Assembly (NCBI GenBank): GCA_900555435.1
Contig: USLH01000058.1
Span: 1 to 13,391 of the forward strand
DNA: 13,391 nucleotides
Origin: an uncultured Oscillospiraceae bacterium
GTDB lineage: Bacteria > Bacillota > Clostridia > Oscillospirales > Ruminococcaceae
Direction of reading: 5' to 3'
Shown in pieces: positions 7,201 through 13,391 of the stretch. The notes below the pieces were generated by a model, which saw only the letters and a program-made list of their open reading frames with translations, searched no databases and was not told where the DNA came from. Every line of letters begins with the position of its first letter. The first letter of the stretch is position 1. The position numbers and the translations under genes were made by a program.

Positions 7201-7866
7201 CTAAGACGTTTGGCCGGATCGCTCCAGCTTTTCCCAATCGATGTGCCAAAGGCGGCCGTTCCGGGAAAGGATCCCCTCTTCCTCCAGCTTTTCAATGGAA
7301 CGGTAAAGGGAGGCACGTCCCATTCCCAGCGTATTCCCCAGCCTTGCCAGAGGCTCTACCTCCACCTCCGGGCTGTCCCGGCGGAGATGCAGCAGGTAAA
7401 GCCGCAGTTTCTCGCCGGCGGTGGAAGCGGAAAAGAGGTCGATCTTTCCGTTTAAAAACCGGATCCGGTCGGTGAGGAAGGAGAGGTAGCTGCGGTTGAC
7501 GGAAAAGTCTTCGGCAAAAATAGCTGCCAGCTCCTCTTCCCTGAGAAACAGAACGGTGGAATTCACCGCCGCCGAGATCCGGGTGATGTGGGAGCTGTAG
7601 CCGGTGAAGACCGTGGATACGCCGAACATATTCCCGGGCTGCAGCTGGTTTAGGAGCGTGCCGCTTTCGCTGAAGACGGAAAGGCGGCCTTTTATGACGA
7701 TCCCCAGCTTCCGAAGATACCCGTCCAGCACCTGTCCCCGGGAAAAGCCCTGAAGCTCTCCACGGTTTTTTAAGAGGACTTTTACCCGCTCCCGGGGAAG
7801 CTCCCGGAAAAGCGGGGACGCACAGCAGGCGTCGAGCCATGCCGCATCCTCTGCCGGTTTGGTCAT
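7201..7866 (-). CDS. Crp/Fnr-family transcriptional regulator
   Basis: A 221-residue regulator with an N-terminal cyclic-nucleotide-type beta-roll (about 18-108) and a C-terminal winged helix-turn-helix (about 171-200, LGNTLGMGRASLYRSIEKL). The region matching the cAMP pocket of E. coli CRP (PGNMFGVSTVFTG, then SSHITRI) lacks the Glu and Arg-Ser pair that bind cAMP. The only N-terminal cysteines are an adjacent pair, Cys14-Cys15, unlike the Fnr iron-sulfur cluster, so the signal is not obvious. It is the first gene of the importer operon, 15 bases before the binding protein, and so likely controls that operon and itself. The stop is TAG. The ribosome binding site (GGAAGGGG) is modest. Confidence 0.9.
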   Translation of the reverse strand: MTKPAEDAAWLDACCASPLFRELPRERVKVLLKNRGELQGFSRGQVLDGYLRKLGIVIKGRLSVFSESGTLLNQLQPGNMFGVSTVFTGYSSHITRISAAVNSTVLFLREEELAAIFAEDFSVNRSYLSFLTDRIRFLNGKIDLFSASTAGEKLRLYLLHLRRDSPEVEVEPLARLGNTLGMGRASLYRSIEKLEEEGILSRNGRLWHIDWEKLERSGQTS

Positions 7867-7930
7867 AAAAGGCGCACCCCTTCCGTTTTGGCGGGGACCT
7901 GTCCGATGCCCGCCGATTCCAAGGAGGAAA

Positions 7931-7966
7931 GTGTATCATTTGGTACAGTTTTTAGAATACACCAAA
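7931..7966. promoter_or_regulatory. Inverted repeats over the Crp-operon -10 region: candidate operator
   Basis: Two overlapping inverted repeats lie between the divergent genes: GTGTAT (7931-7936) with ATACAC (7957-7962), and TTTGGT (7939-7944) with ACCAAA (7961-7966). Both cover the -10 box at 7954-7959, so a protein bound here could repress the Crp/ABC operon. Which regulator binds, if any, is inference; neither repeat is a standard Crp or Fnr box. Confidence 0.4.
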
Positions 7967-7982
7967 AAGATAGGCTTGTCAA
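7954..7982 (-). promoter_or_regulatory. Sigma-70/SigA promoter of the Crp-ABC operon
   Basis: On the minus strand a consensus TTGACA -35 (7977-7982) and TATTCT -10 (7954-7959) are separated by exactly 17 bases, giving a leader of about 80 bases before the Crp-like ATG. Confidence 0.75.
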
Positions 7983-8018
7983 GAGGACAAACGAATGGAA
8001 CTTGCGGAAAAATAAGAA

Positions 8019-8048
8019 TTGCAAAAACTCCCTTCGGTATGGTATGCT
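8019..8048 (+). promoter_or_regulatory. Probable promoter of the LuxR-type regulator gene
   Basis: TTGCAA (8019-8024) and TATGCT (8043-8048) are separated by 18 bases, about 30 bases before the ATG at 8080. The spacing is acceptable and each box departs from consensus by one or two bases. Confidence 0.5.
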
Positions 8049-8079
8049 GGAAGCAGATCATTTCGGGGGGAGGATCCTT

Positions 8080-10566
8080 ATGCCCAGACAGAAACGGAGC
8101 TTAAACACCGTTTACATTTCCGAGCGGCTTCAGGAAAGCCTGCGGCCCATTTCCGGCAGCGCCCTGACTACGGTGGTGGCGCCTATGGGCTACGGGAAGA
8201 CCACGGCGGTGAACTGGTACCTTTCCCAGAGGGAAAAGGAAGGGAAAACGGTGATCCGGGTCAGCGTTTATTCCGATCATCTGGCCATTCTCTGGAAAAG
8301 CGTCCAGACGGCCTTTTCCAGAGCCGGCTTTCCCTTTTTTGAAGACTACCCCTGCCCGGCGGATCCGGCAGGCGGGAGCCTTCTGATTGACGACTTCTGC
8401 CACGAGCTGGCGGATCGTGGGGAGTGCTTTCTCTTTCTGGACGATTTCCACCTTCTCACCGACCGGCGGGTACCGGGGTTTCTTTGTGCGTTGGCAAACC
8501 GGCTGCCGGAAAAGGTTCATCTCATCGTCGTCAGCCGGGACCGGTTTTTATCCGGGGAGGAAACGTTGCGGCTGGGGGCAAGACTTTGGAAGATCGGTCG
8601 GGAGCAGCTGCAATTAAATCACACGGAACTTTCCGTTTATGCCCGCCGCTGCGGAGCAATGCTCAGCGAGGAGCAGATCGACGCTCTTTTATATACCAGT
8701 GAGGGGTGGTTCTCCGCCGTTTATCTGAATCTCTGCACTCTTGCGGAGCGGGGGGAGCTGCCGGAAGGGAGCCCGGACATTTACGCCATGTTTTCCGCCG
8801 CCCTTATCGATCCCCTTCCGGAAGAGCGGCGGGAATTTTTGGCGGTGATGGGGCTTGCGGACGAATTTACGGTGTCCATGGCCCAGAAGATCTCCGGCAG
8901 GGAGGACGCCGGAGTGCTTTTATCGGCTCTGACCCGGAAAAATGCCTTCGTGACCCGTCTCCCGGATGGGGCGACCTATCGGTTCCATCACATGATGAAA
9001 GCCTGCGCCGAGCAGGCGTTTTCCGCTCTCTCGATCGAGCGGCAGCGCCTTTACCGGGATCGGTACGGGCGCTTTTACGAAACGGGGGGACAGTATCTCC
9101 ACGCCTTTTCCGCCTATCGGAAAAGCGGGAATTTTGCCGCCCTCTGCCGGGTGGTGCAGGAGGACGCCGGGATCCTACTGGCGTCCCTTGACCCTTCGCT
9201 GGTGCTGGAGGTTTTGGGGCAGTGCCCGAAGGAGGTGCTGAAAGAGTACCCGCTGGCGATCTTGGTACTGATGCGGAGTATGTTTAACTGGCGGCAGATC
9301 CCGAAGATGCTGGAGCTGAAAGCGCTGTTTTCCGCTTCCATGGAGGAGCATCCGGAGCTTCCCGCGGAGGAGCGGGGCAACCTGTTGGGAGAATGCGACC
9401 TGATCCAAAGCTTCCTTTTTTACAACAACATCACCGAGATGAGCCGCCTTCACCGCAGTGCCAGCCAGCAGATGTCCCGTCCTTCCGTCAGCATCCGCAG
9501 CCAGGGGGGCTGGACCTTCGGCTCCCCTTCCGTTTTGATGATGTTCCATCGGGAGCCGGGCGGGCTAAAAAGCGAGCTTGCGGAAATGGACGAGTGTATG
9601 CCCCACTATTACAAAATCACCAACGGTCACGGCCAGGGGGCGGAGCGGATCATGCGAGGGGAAGCCGCCTTTTTGCAGGGGCGGTTTGCCGACGCAAAGA
9701 TCGCCCTGGAGGAAGCCTATGCCGCCATGGCAGGGAACGGGCAGACCAATATGGTACTCTGCTGCGATTTTTTAGAGCGGCGGCTGTCCCTTTTTACCGA
9801 TACGGAGCGGCGCTGCAGTTTTGAAGAACGGCGGGAGCAGGTGCGGAAGCGGCACAATGTATCGTGGCTCAATTTATTGAGCAGCATCGAAAGCGGCTAT
9901 TACGCTCTTTTAGGGGAGATGGAGAAGATCCCGGAGCTTTTCCGGGAGCACAGGCTCTCGGATGTTCACTTTCTGGCACCCGGAAAGCCGATGATGGAGC
10001 TGATTGAGAATCAGGTGGATCTGGCGCAGGGGGCGTATGCCCGGGTCATCGGCCGCAGCGGAGGGCTTCTCGCTCAATGCGCAGCGCTTCACTATGGGCT
10101 GGTGGCGCTGCAGACAAAGATCCAGACGGCGGCGGCTTACGAAAAGCTGGGAAAGCGCCCGGAAGCGAGAGCGCTTGTGAAGGAAGCTCTGAAGGAGGCG
10201 GATCCGGATGGGTTTGTGATCCCCTTTGCGGAGAATCACCGGTATCTGGCAGAGCTTTTGGAGAGTATGAAAACCGGGGAGGACGGCGATTTCGTCAAGC
10301 GGATCCTTGCGTTTGGGGAAGAAATGGAGGCCCGCCTGGAGAAAAAAGCGCTGCCGGAGGAGCTTTCCGATTTAACGGAGCGGGAGCTTCTGATCGCAAG
10401 GCTTATTTCGGAGAGGCTCTCCAACCGGGAGATTGCCGAGCGGCTTTTCCTTTCCGAGGGGAGCGTCAAGCAGTATGTGAACCGGATCTACGGAAAGCTC
10501 CACATTGAGGGGGACACCCGGACCAAGCGGAAGCGGCTTTCCGAGAAACTCTTAACCAAAGGTTAA
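8080..10566 (+). CDS. LuxR-family transcriptional regulator with MalT-like NTPase domain (LAL type)
   Basis: A large (828-residue) ATP-dependent activator. The start is the ATG preceded by GGGGGGAGG, about 6 bases away; the frame is open further upstream but without family features. Residues 34-42 are a Walker A (APMGYGKTT) and 116-123 a Walker B (CFLFLDDF), followed by the VSRDR sensor-like segment near 151, as in MalT-type STAND ATPases. The middle (about 350-740) is helical and repeat-like, as in TPR sensor domains of the family. Residues 762-812 are a LuxR helix-turn-helix (LTERELLIARLISERLSNRE; then LSEGSVKQYVNRIYGKL). Known relatives are switched on by a small inducer and ATP. It is transcribed away from the Crp/ABC operon and followed by its own terminator; targets are unknown. 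Confidence 0.93.
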   Translation: MPRQKRSLNTVYISERLQESLRPISGSALTTVVAPMGYGKTTAVNWYLSQREKEGKTVIRVSVYSDHLAILWKSVQTAFSRAGFPFFEDYPCPADPAGGSLLIDDFCHELADRGECFLFLDDFHLLTDRRVPGFLCALANRLPEKVHLIVVSRDRFLSGEETLRLGARLWKIGREQLQLNHTELSVYARRCGAMLSEEQIDALLYTSEGWFSAVYLNLCTLAERGELPEGSPDIYAMFSAALIDPLPEERREFLAVMGLADEFTVSMAQKISGREDAGVLLSALTRKNAFVTRLPDGATYRFHHMMKACAEQAFSALSIERQRLYRDRYGRFYETGGQYLHAFSAYRKSGNFAALCRVVQEDAGILLASLDPSLVLEVLGQCPKEVLKEYPLAILVLMRSMFNWRQIPKMLELKALFSASMEEHPELPAEERGNLLGECDLIQSFLFYNNITEMSRLHRSASQQMSRPSVSIRSQGGWTFGSPSVLMMFHREPGGLKSELAEMDECMPHYYKITNGHGQGAERIMRGEAAFLQGRFADAKIALEEAYAAMAGNGQTNMVLCCDFLERRLSLFTDTERRCSFEERREQVRKRHNVSWLNLLSSIESGYYALLGEMEKIPELFREHRLSDVHFLAPGKPMMELIENQVDLAQGAYARVIGRSGGLLAQCAALHYGLVALQTKIQTAAAYEKLGKRPEARALVKEALKEADPDGFVIPFAENHRYLAELLESMKTGEDGDFVKRILAFGEEMEARLEKKALPEELSDLTERELLIARLISERLSNREIAERLFLSEGSVKQYVNRIYGKLHIEGDTRTKRKRLSEKLLTKG

Positions 10567-10576
10567 TGGCATTTTA

Positions 10577-10619
10577 AAAAAAACCACGGTATCTTAAAGG
10601 TACGGTGGTTTTACTTTTT
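10577..10619 (+). terminator. Rho-independent terminator of the LuxR-type gene
   Basis: AAAACCAC (10580-10587) pairs with GTGGTTTT (10605-10612), and inside it GTATCT pairs with AGGTAC (one G-T wobble) around a TAA loop. The hairpin is followed by ACTTTTT. A-tract and T-tract flanks make it possibly active in both directions. Confidence 0.85.
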
Positions 10620-10639
10620 CCGGCAAAGGGGGGACGCTT

Positions 10640-10912
10640 CTGGAACGGAGGTACATTCAGGCGGTAAAGCCGCTTCCGGATTATATTTTGCAGGTGGACT
10701 TCGTTTCCGGGAGCCGGCTGCTTCTGGATATGAAGCCCTGCCTTGACAAGCTGCGGTTCCGGCCGATCCGGGATCTTTCTGTATGGAACAGTGCAGTGAC
10801 CAACGGGATCTTTGTCCGCTTCGGCAACGTGGAAGTAAGCCATGACGAGCTGCTTTCCTTAGCGGAACGGGATGACCGGCCGGAAAACGGGAAGAAAGGG
10901 TGGAACGAATGA
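10640..10912 (+). CDS. DUF2442-like small protein without a standard start codon
   Basis: About 90 residues if begun at the CTG at 10640. Seen: VKPLPDYILQVDF near the N-terminus, LLLDMKPCLDKLRFRPIRD, then IFVRFGNVEVSHDELLSLA, which follow the DUF2442 pattern closely. The frame opens only after a stop at 10595-10597, and the conserved N-terminus lies upstream of the first ordinary start (TTG at 10688, without a ribosome binding site). AAAGGGGG sits about 7 bases before the CTG, so CTG initiation, or ATT at 10655 after GGAGG, is plausible; a lost start codon is the alternative. DUF2442 proteins are often paired with DUF4160 partners, but none is here. The stop overlaps the next gene (ATGA), so the two are coupled. 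Confidence 0.72.
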   Translation: MERRYIQAVKPLPDYILQVDFVSGSRLLLDMKPCLDKLRFRPIRDLSVWNSAVTNGIFVRFGNVEVSHDELLSLAERDDRPENGKKGWNE

Positions 10913-12240
10913 GATATTTAAAGCGAATGGGAGCCTTTTTACTGGCGGCAGCGGTGGGGCTTTTCCTTTTCGGGTGCGGAGAGAAGGAAGAAGAACCCAT
11001 CGCCGGGGACGACTGGCGGACAACGGGGGTCGTCTACGACCACGGCGTTCTGACCCGGGACGGGACGGACACGGAGGTCTGCGTCTGCCTGACCGAAAAC
11101 AGCGCCATTTTTTATTACGATGAGCCGGAGCAGATCTATTACGATCAGGTGGATTTTCCTCACAGAATGGAGGATGCAACGTCAGCCTACGGCGGGACGT
11201 TTTTTGACGATCTGAACGGCGACGGGAACAGTGACGTCCGGGTGGATTTTTATCACGAAGACGACACCGAAACGACGCTTATCTGGTACTGGGACGAGGA
11301 AGATGGTTATGTGTTCCGAGAGGATGAGTCGGAGTTCCCGGTGGAAGAGGAAAACAATCTCCTCTACTATACCGGCCTTTGGGAGTATATCGGCGAAAAC
11401 GTCTGGATCCACATTTATGACGACGCCACCTGGAGCCTTGTGAACAGCGCCGACGAGGTGATCGATTCCGGCGTCGTTTTATCCGACGGCTCCGGCGTGG
11501 AGCTTCACTATGATGGGAACGGCGATGTGCTGCGGCTGACCCTTTCGGGAGACGGGGCGTTATTGGACGAGGTAAATGACGGCCGCCTGGAGCGGGTGGA
11601 GCAGATCGAGGCTCGTGTTCCCTATTTCGAGCAGGCGGGGATCTCCGTCAATGCGCAGATGGACGCCGGGACGTATCTTCTAACCGACGGCGCCTGCAGC
11701 TATCAGGGCATGGGAGAAGGATACTCCACCGGAGACTGCTATTGGGAGCTGAACGAGGTGAATGATTTCACTCACGATGGCATTCGGGAGATCGAGTTTG
11801 ACGCTTACTGCTACATTCCAGAGGAGTCCATCCCGAAAATTTACGACCAGCAGTTCTTCACCGTCGTGACCTGCGCCCTTTACGATGCGTACAGCGGGAT
11901 GTGGCTCACCGATGCGTCCACCTATGCGGATGCGAGCCGGGGCGAGAATCACTATGTCCATACCGTCGATTGGAACGGGGAAAGCTATGAGATCGAATAT
12001 TTCTACTCCGTGGAATGGTCGGGTGCGGTAGGCGACTGGAACCAGGTGCTGAAAAAGAGCTACATCGCCTATCTGCCGGAAAATTACGACGGCTTGATCT
12101 TTGCCGCCCACGCTCAGCCGGACAACTATACGGACAGCGCAAAGCGGATGCAGCTGGACAGCATCTGCCCGGAGGCGGGGCTTTTGGATTGCGTGACCAT
12201 CGATCCGGAGGCAGGCCTTTACTTTGCCGTCTGCTTCTGA
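10909..12240 (+). CDS. Lipoprotein with two calcium-loop-like motifs, function unknown
   Basis: A 443-residue secreted lipoprotein. The ATG overlaps the preceding stop by 4 bases (ATGA). The signal peptide ends in LFGC (Cys23), followed by an acidic stretch. Two segments resemble the Ca2+-binding DxNxDGxxD/E loop of dockerin, FG-GAP or VCBS-type repeats: Asp101-Asp109 (DLNGDGNSD) followed by VRVDF, and Asp286-Glu294 (DFTHDGIRE) followed by IEFDAY. Each leads into a beta-rich, aromatic region. The second half has many Tyr/Trp residues and several cysteines. The protein is strongly acidic. I recognise no enzyme motif; a surface-exposed binding role is inference. A small membrane protein follows 19 bases later, and both precede a strong terminator. 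Confidence 0.85.
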   Translation: MRYLKRMGAFLLAAAVGLFLFGCGEKEEEPIAGDDWRTTGVVYDHGVLTRDGTDTEVCVCLTENSAIFYYDEPEQIYYDQVDFPHRMEDATSAYGGTFFDDLNGDGNSDVRVDFYHEDDTETTLIWYWDEEDGYVFREDESEFPVEEENNLLYYTGLWEYIGENVWIHIYDDATWSLVNSADEVIDSGVVLSDGSGVELHYDGNGDVLRLTLSGDGALLDEVNDGRLERVEQIEARVPYFEQAGISVNAQMDAGTYLLTDGACSYQGMGEGYSTGDCYWELNEVNDFTHDGIREIEFDAYCYIPEESIPKIYDQQFFTVVTCALYDAYSGMWLTDASTYADASRGENHYVHTVDWNGESYEIEYFYSVEWSGAVGDWNQVLKKSYIAYLPENYDGLIFAAHAQPDNYTDSAKRMQLDSICPEAGLLDCVTIDPEAGLYFAVCF

Positions 12241-12259
12241 TGCGGAAAGGAGAACGCAT

Positions 12260-12487
12260 ATGGAACTGGGTACGGCAGTGGTGCTGCTTTTGCTTTTCCT
12301 TGCAGGCGGGGTCCTCTCCCTTCTCTGTCTGCGGGGGAAACGAAAGCTGCGGATGATTTGCGGGATCCTCTGTGGGTTGGGAGCGGTGCTTTGTGCCGTC
12401 TATATCGGCTTGACGCTGCTCTTTGTGGATGCGGTCGAGCATCAGCCGCCTTCGGCTCTGGTGCAGGGGATGACGGAAAAAATCTGA
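12260..12487 (+). CDS. Small two-TM protein of unknown function
   Basis: A 75-residue product started by ATG with GGAAAGGAG about 7 bases upstream. It has two hydrophobic segments, about residues 4-24 and 31-56, separated by the basic turn RGKRKLR, and a short polar tail. It follows the lipoprotein gene by 19 bases and its stop is immediately followed by a terminator, so it is the last gene of the DUF2442-lipoprotein operon. I do not recognise a family; a membrane partner of the lipoprotein is possible. Confidence 0.72.
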   Translation: MELGTAVVLLLLFLAGGVLSLLCLRGKRKLRMICGILCGLGAVLCAVYIGLTLLFVDAVEHQPPSALVQGMTEKI

Positions 12488-12488
12488 A

Positions 12489-12534
12489 AAACGCCCTCTC
12501 TGGCCTGTCTCATGCAGGAACAGGGAGGGCGTTT
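12489..12534 (+). terminator. Long terminator hairpin after the small membrane protein
   Basis: Positions 12489-12502 pair with 12521-12534 over 14 bp (one G-T wobble), and CCTG pairs with CAGG inside. The stem starts one base after the gene's stop. A T-rich stretch (CTTTTT) lies a few bases further on. A consensus TTGACA at 12533-12538 begins in the distal end of the stem, but no matching -10 is seen at 16-18 bases. Confidence 0.8.
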
Positions 12535-12626
12535 GACATTCTTTTTGAGAGCGGACGGTTTTCGGATAAAGCTGCGTTCTTATGCCGGAGCCGTGTAAAG
12601 CAAGAATTCAGAAAGGAGGGCGCCCC

Positions 12627-13233
12627 TTGGCACAGGCTCAGAAGACAGATACGGATTTTATGACAAAGCGCTCCACGTTTATCATGGATAAGCGGAACCT
12701 GTTTTTTTCATTACCATCGTGAAGCTGATTTTTTCTACCTTTTCCCGGAACTGGGTAAACGTGGAAAACAGCCTGATCTCCTACCTTCCGGACGACGCCG
12801 AAACGAAGCAGGCATTGGATCTGATGGAGGAGCAGTTCACCACCTACGGTATGGCGGAAGCGTTGAGCGGCCGCCTTTCCGACGTGAAGGGTGTCCAGAG
12901 CGTTTCCTTCGATCAGACCACGGATCATTACGCCAAATCTTCGGCGCTGTTTTCCGTGACCTTCGATTGCAACGAAACCGACGACTGGTGCCCGGATTCC
13001 TTGGAGGGAGTAAAGACGCTGCCGGCGGATTATGACCTTTATATTCCACCAGCTTGGGAAACGCCTTGACAGTGACCATCGATTCCGAGGTCAGCGGCAT
13101 CATGCGGGCGAACATCGGCGGCAAGGTGAACTTGAACGTTCTTTCCGGAGACGTCCGGGAGGAATCGCAGGCTCAGAGCGAGGAACAGGAGGAAAAGCGG
13201 AAGAAAAAAGCAGGAAAAGCGGAAAAATTTTAA
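12627..13233 (+). pseudogene. Degraded MMPL/RND-type exporter gene
   Basis: The N-terminal part of a clostridial MMPL/RND transporter is recognisable but broken into three frames. It starts at TTG 12627 after AAAGGAGG, with FMTKRSTFIMDKRN. A missing base in the T-run 12702-12708 shifts to a second frame, giving RNWVNVENSLISYLPDD, LMEEQFTTYGMAEAL and GVQSVSFDQTTDHYA. Near 13045 another missing T shifts to a third frame, giving SLGNALTVTIDSEVSGIM and then a charged tail ending at TAA 13231. Relatives have extra residues between the TTYG and AEAL segments and hundreds more after the EVS segment, including all the later TM helices, so internal deletions are also present. No functional transporter can be made. 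The origin of the last ~40 codons is unclear. Confidence 0.82.
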
Positions 13234-13255
13234 AAAATGTGTTATTTTCAAAAAG

Positions 13256-13290
13256 AAAAGTCCCGCAAACACATTGTTTACGGGACTTTT
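13256..13290 (-). terminator. Bidirectional terminator between the exporter pseudogene and the tRNA
   Basis: AAAAGTCCCG (13256-13265) and CGGGACTTTT (13281-13290) form a perfect 10-bp stem with AAAC/GTTT pairing inside. T-tracts follow on both strands, so it can end the tRNA transcript (minus) and anything from the left (plus). Confidence 0.85.
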
Positions 13291-13292
13291 TC

Positions 13293-13347
13293 TGGTGCCG
13301 GTGGCGGGGGTCGAACCCGCACGGGTGTTAGCCCAACGGATTTTGAG
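13293..13347 (-). tRNA. 3' part of tRNA-Leu (CAA anticodon), cut at the anticodon loop
   Basis: On the minus strand, in order: anticodon loop CTCAAAA (13341-13347) with anticodon CAA, 3' anticodon strand TCCGT, a long variable arm (GGGCTAACACCC), T arm GCGGG-TTCGACC-CCCGC, acceptor strand CACCGGC, discriminator A and encoded CCA (13293-13295). A long variable arm with anticodon CAA identifies tRNA-Leu. The expected 5' anticodon strand (ACGGA), D arm and 5' acceptor strand are absent: the bases next to the loop are AATAA and the remaining 44 bases do not look like tRNA. The gene is therefore split here, most simply by integration of an element to the right; an intron or an assembly join are less likely. 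A terminator follows the 3' end. Confidence 0.85.
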
Positions 13348-13391
13348 TTATTTGCTTCACAGGGAATACAAACGAACTCAACCCCTTATGG
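13348..13391. mobile_element. Possible edge of an element integrated in tRNA-Leu
   Basis: These last 44 bases replace the expected 5' half of the tRNA. An inverted pair, TTGAGTT (13343-13349) and AACTCAA (13375-13381), spans the junction. Nothing else can be read; the interpretation rests on the truncated tRNA. Confidence 0.35.

Noticed and set aside
6088..7455. A 455-codon plus-strand frame
   Set aside because: It is antisense to the binding protein and Crp-like genes, is Gly/His-rich with no domain, and is a shadow of their GC-rich codon pattern.
7931..8104. A 57-codon GTG frame behind AAGGAGG, overlapping the LuxR start, as a leader peptide gene
   Set aside because: The ribosome binding site is only 3 bases from the GTG, the frame runs across both divergent promoters, and the product shows no recognisable feature.
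13032..13331. A 99-codon plus-strand frame at the right edge
   Set aside because: It overlaps the exporter pseudogene's third frame and ends antisense to the tRNA, a common artefact.
1..13391. CRISPR array, toxin-antitoxin pair, restriction system or phage defence island
   Set aside because: No regularly spaced repeats, nuclease or toxin-like genes were seen; the DUF2442-like gene has no partner.

Overview
The window looks like chromosomal DNA of a moderately GC-rich anaerobic Clostridia-type Firmicute, perhaps Oscillospiraceae/Ruminococcaceae-like. The evidence is a biotin-dependent Na+-pump decarboxylase subunit, strong AGGAGG ribosome binding sites, TTG and GTG starts, Ser/Glu-rich linkers after lipoprotein signals, and a MalT-type LuxR regulator. 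The taxonomic call is inference.

Left part (1-2905, + strand): the 3' part of a Na+-translocating decarboxylase beta subunit, a 47-residue single-TM protein that is probably its small gamma-like partner, a terminator, then a class B penicillin-binding protein started by TTG. About 790 bases follow (2906-3699) with no convincing gene but a dense series of nested hairpins. It is the best candidate here for an undescribed structured RNA, though decayed DNA is also possible.

Middle (3700-7866, - strand): an XRE-type regulator with a multi-TM tail, interrupted by one in-frame TAG after which 58 well-conserved-looking codons continue in the same frame. Upstream of it is a compact four-gene operon, Crp/Fnr-like regulator > lipoprotein substrate-binding protein > permease > ATPase, forming a NitT/TauT-type ABC importer of unknown substrate. 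It ends in a terminator that overlaps the XRE promoter. The operon and an 828-residue MalT-like LuxR regulator (8080-10566, +) are divergently transcribed from a 213-base control region with recognisable promoters and inverted repeats.

Right part (10567-13391): a terminator; a DUF2442-like protein with no standard start codon; a lipoprotein with two calcium-loop-like motifs; a two-TM small protein; a terminator; and a decaying pseudogene of an MMPL/RND exporter with two single-base frameshifts and internal deletions. The window ends with the 3' part of a tRNA-Leu(CAA) on the - strand, cut at the anticodon loop. The sequence to its right is not tRNA, so the right edge is probably the boundary of an element integrated into that tRNA gene, with the element lying outside the window.
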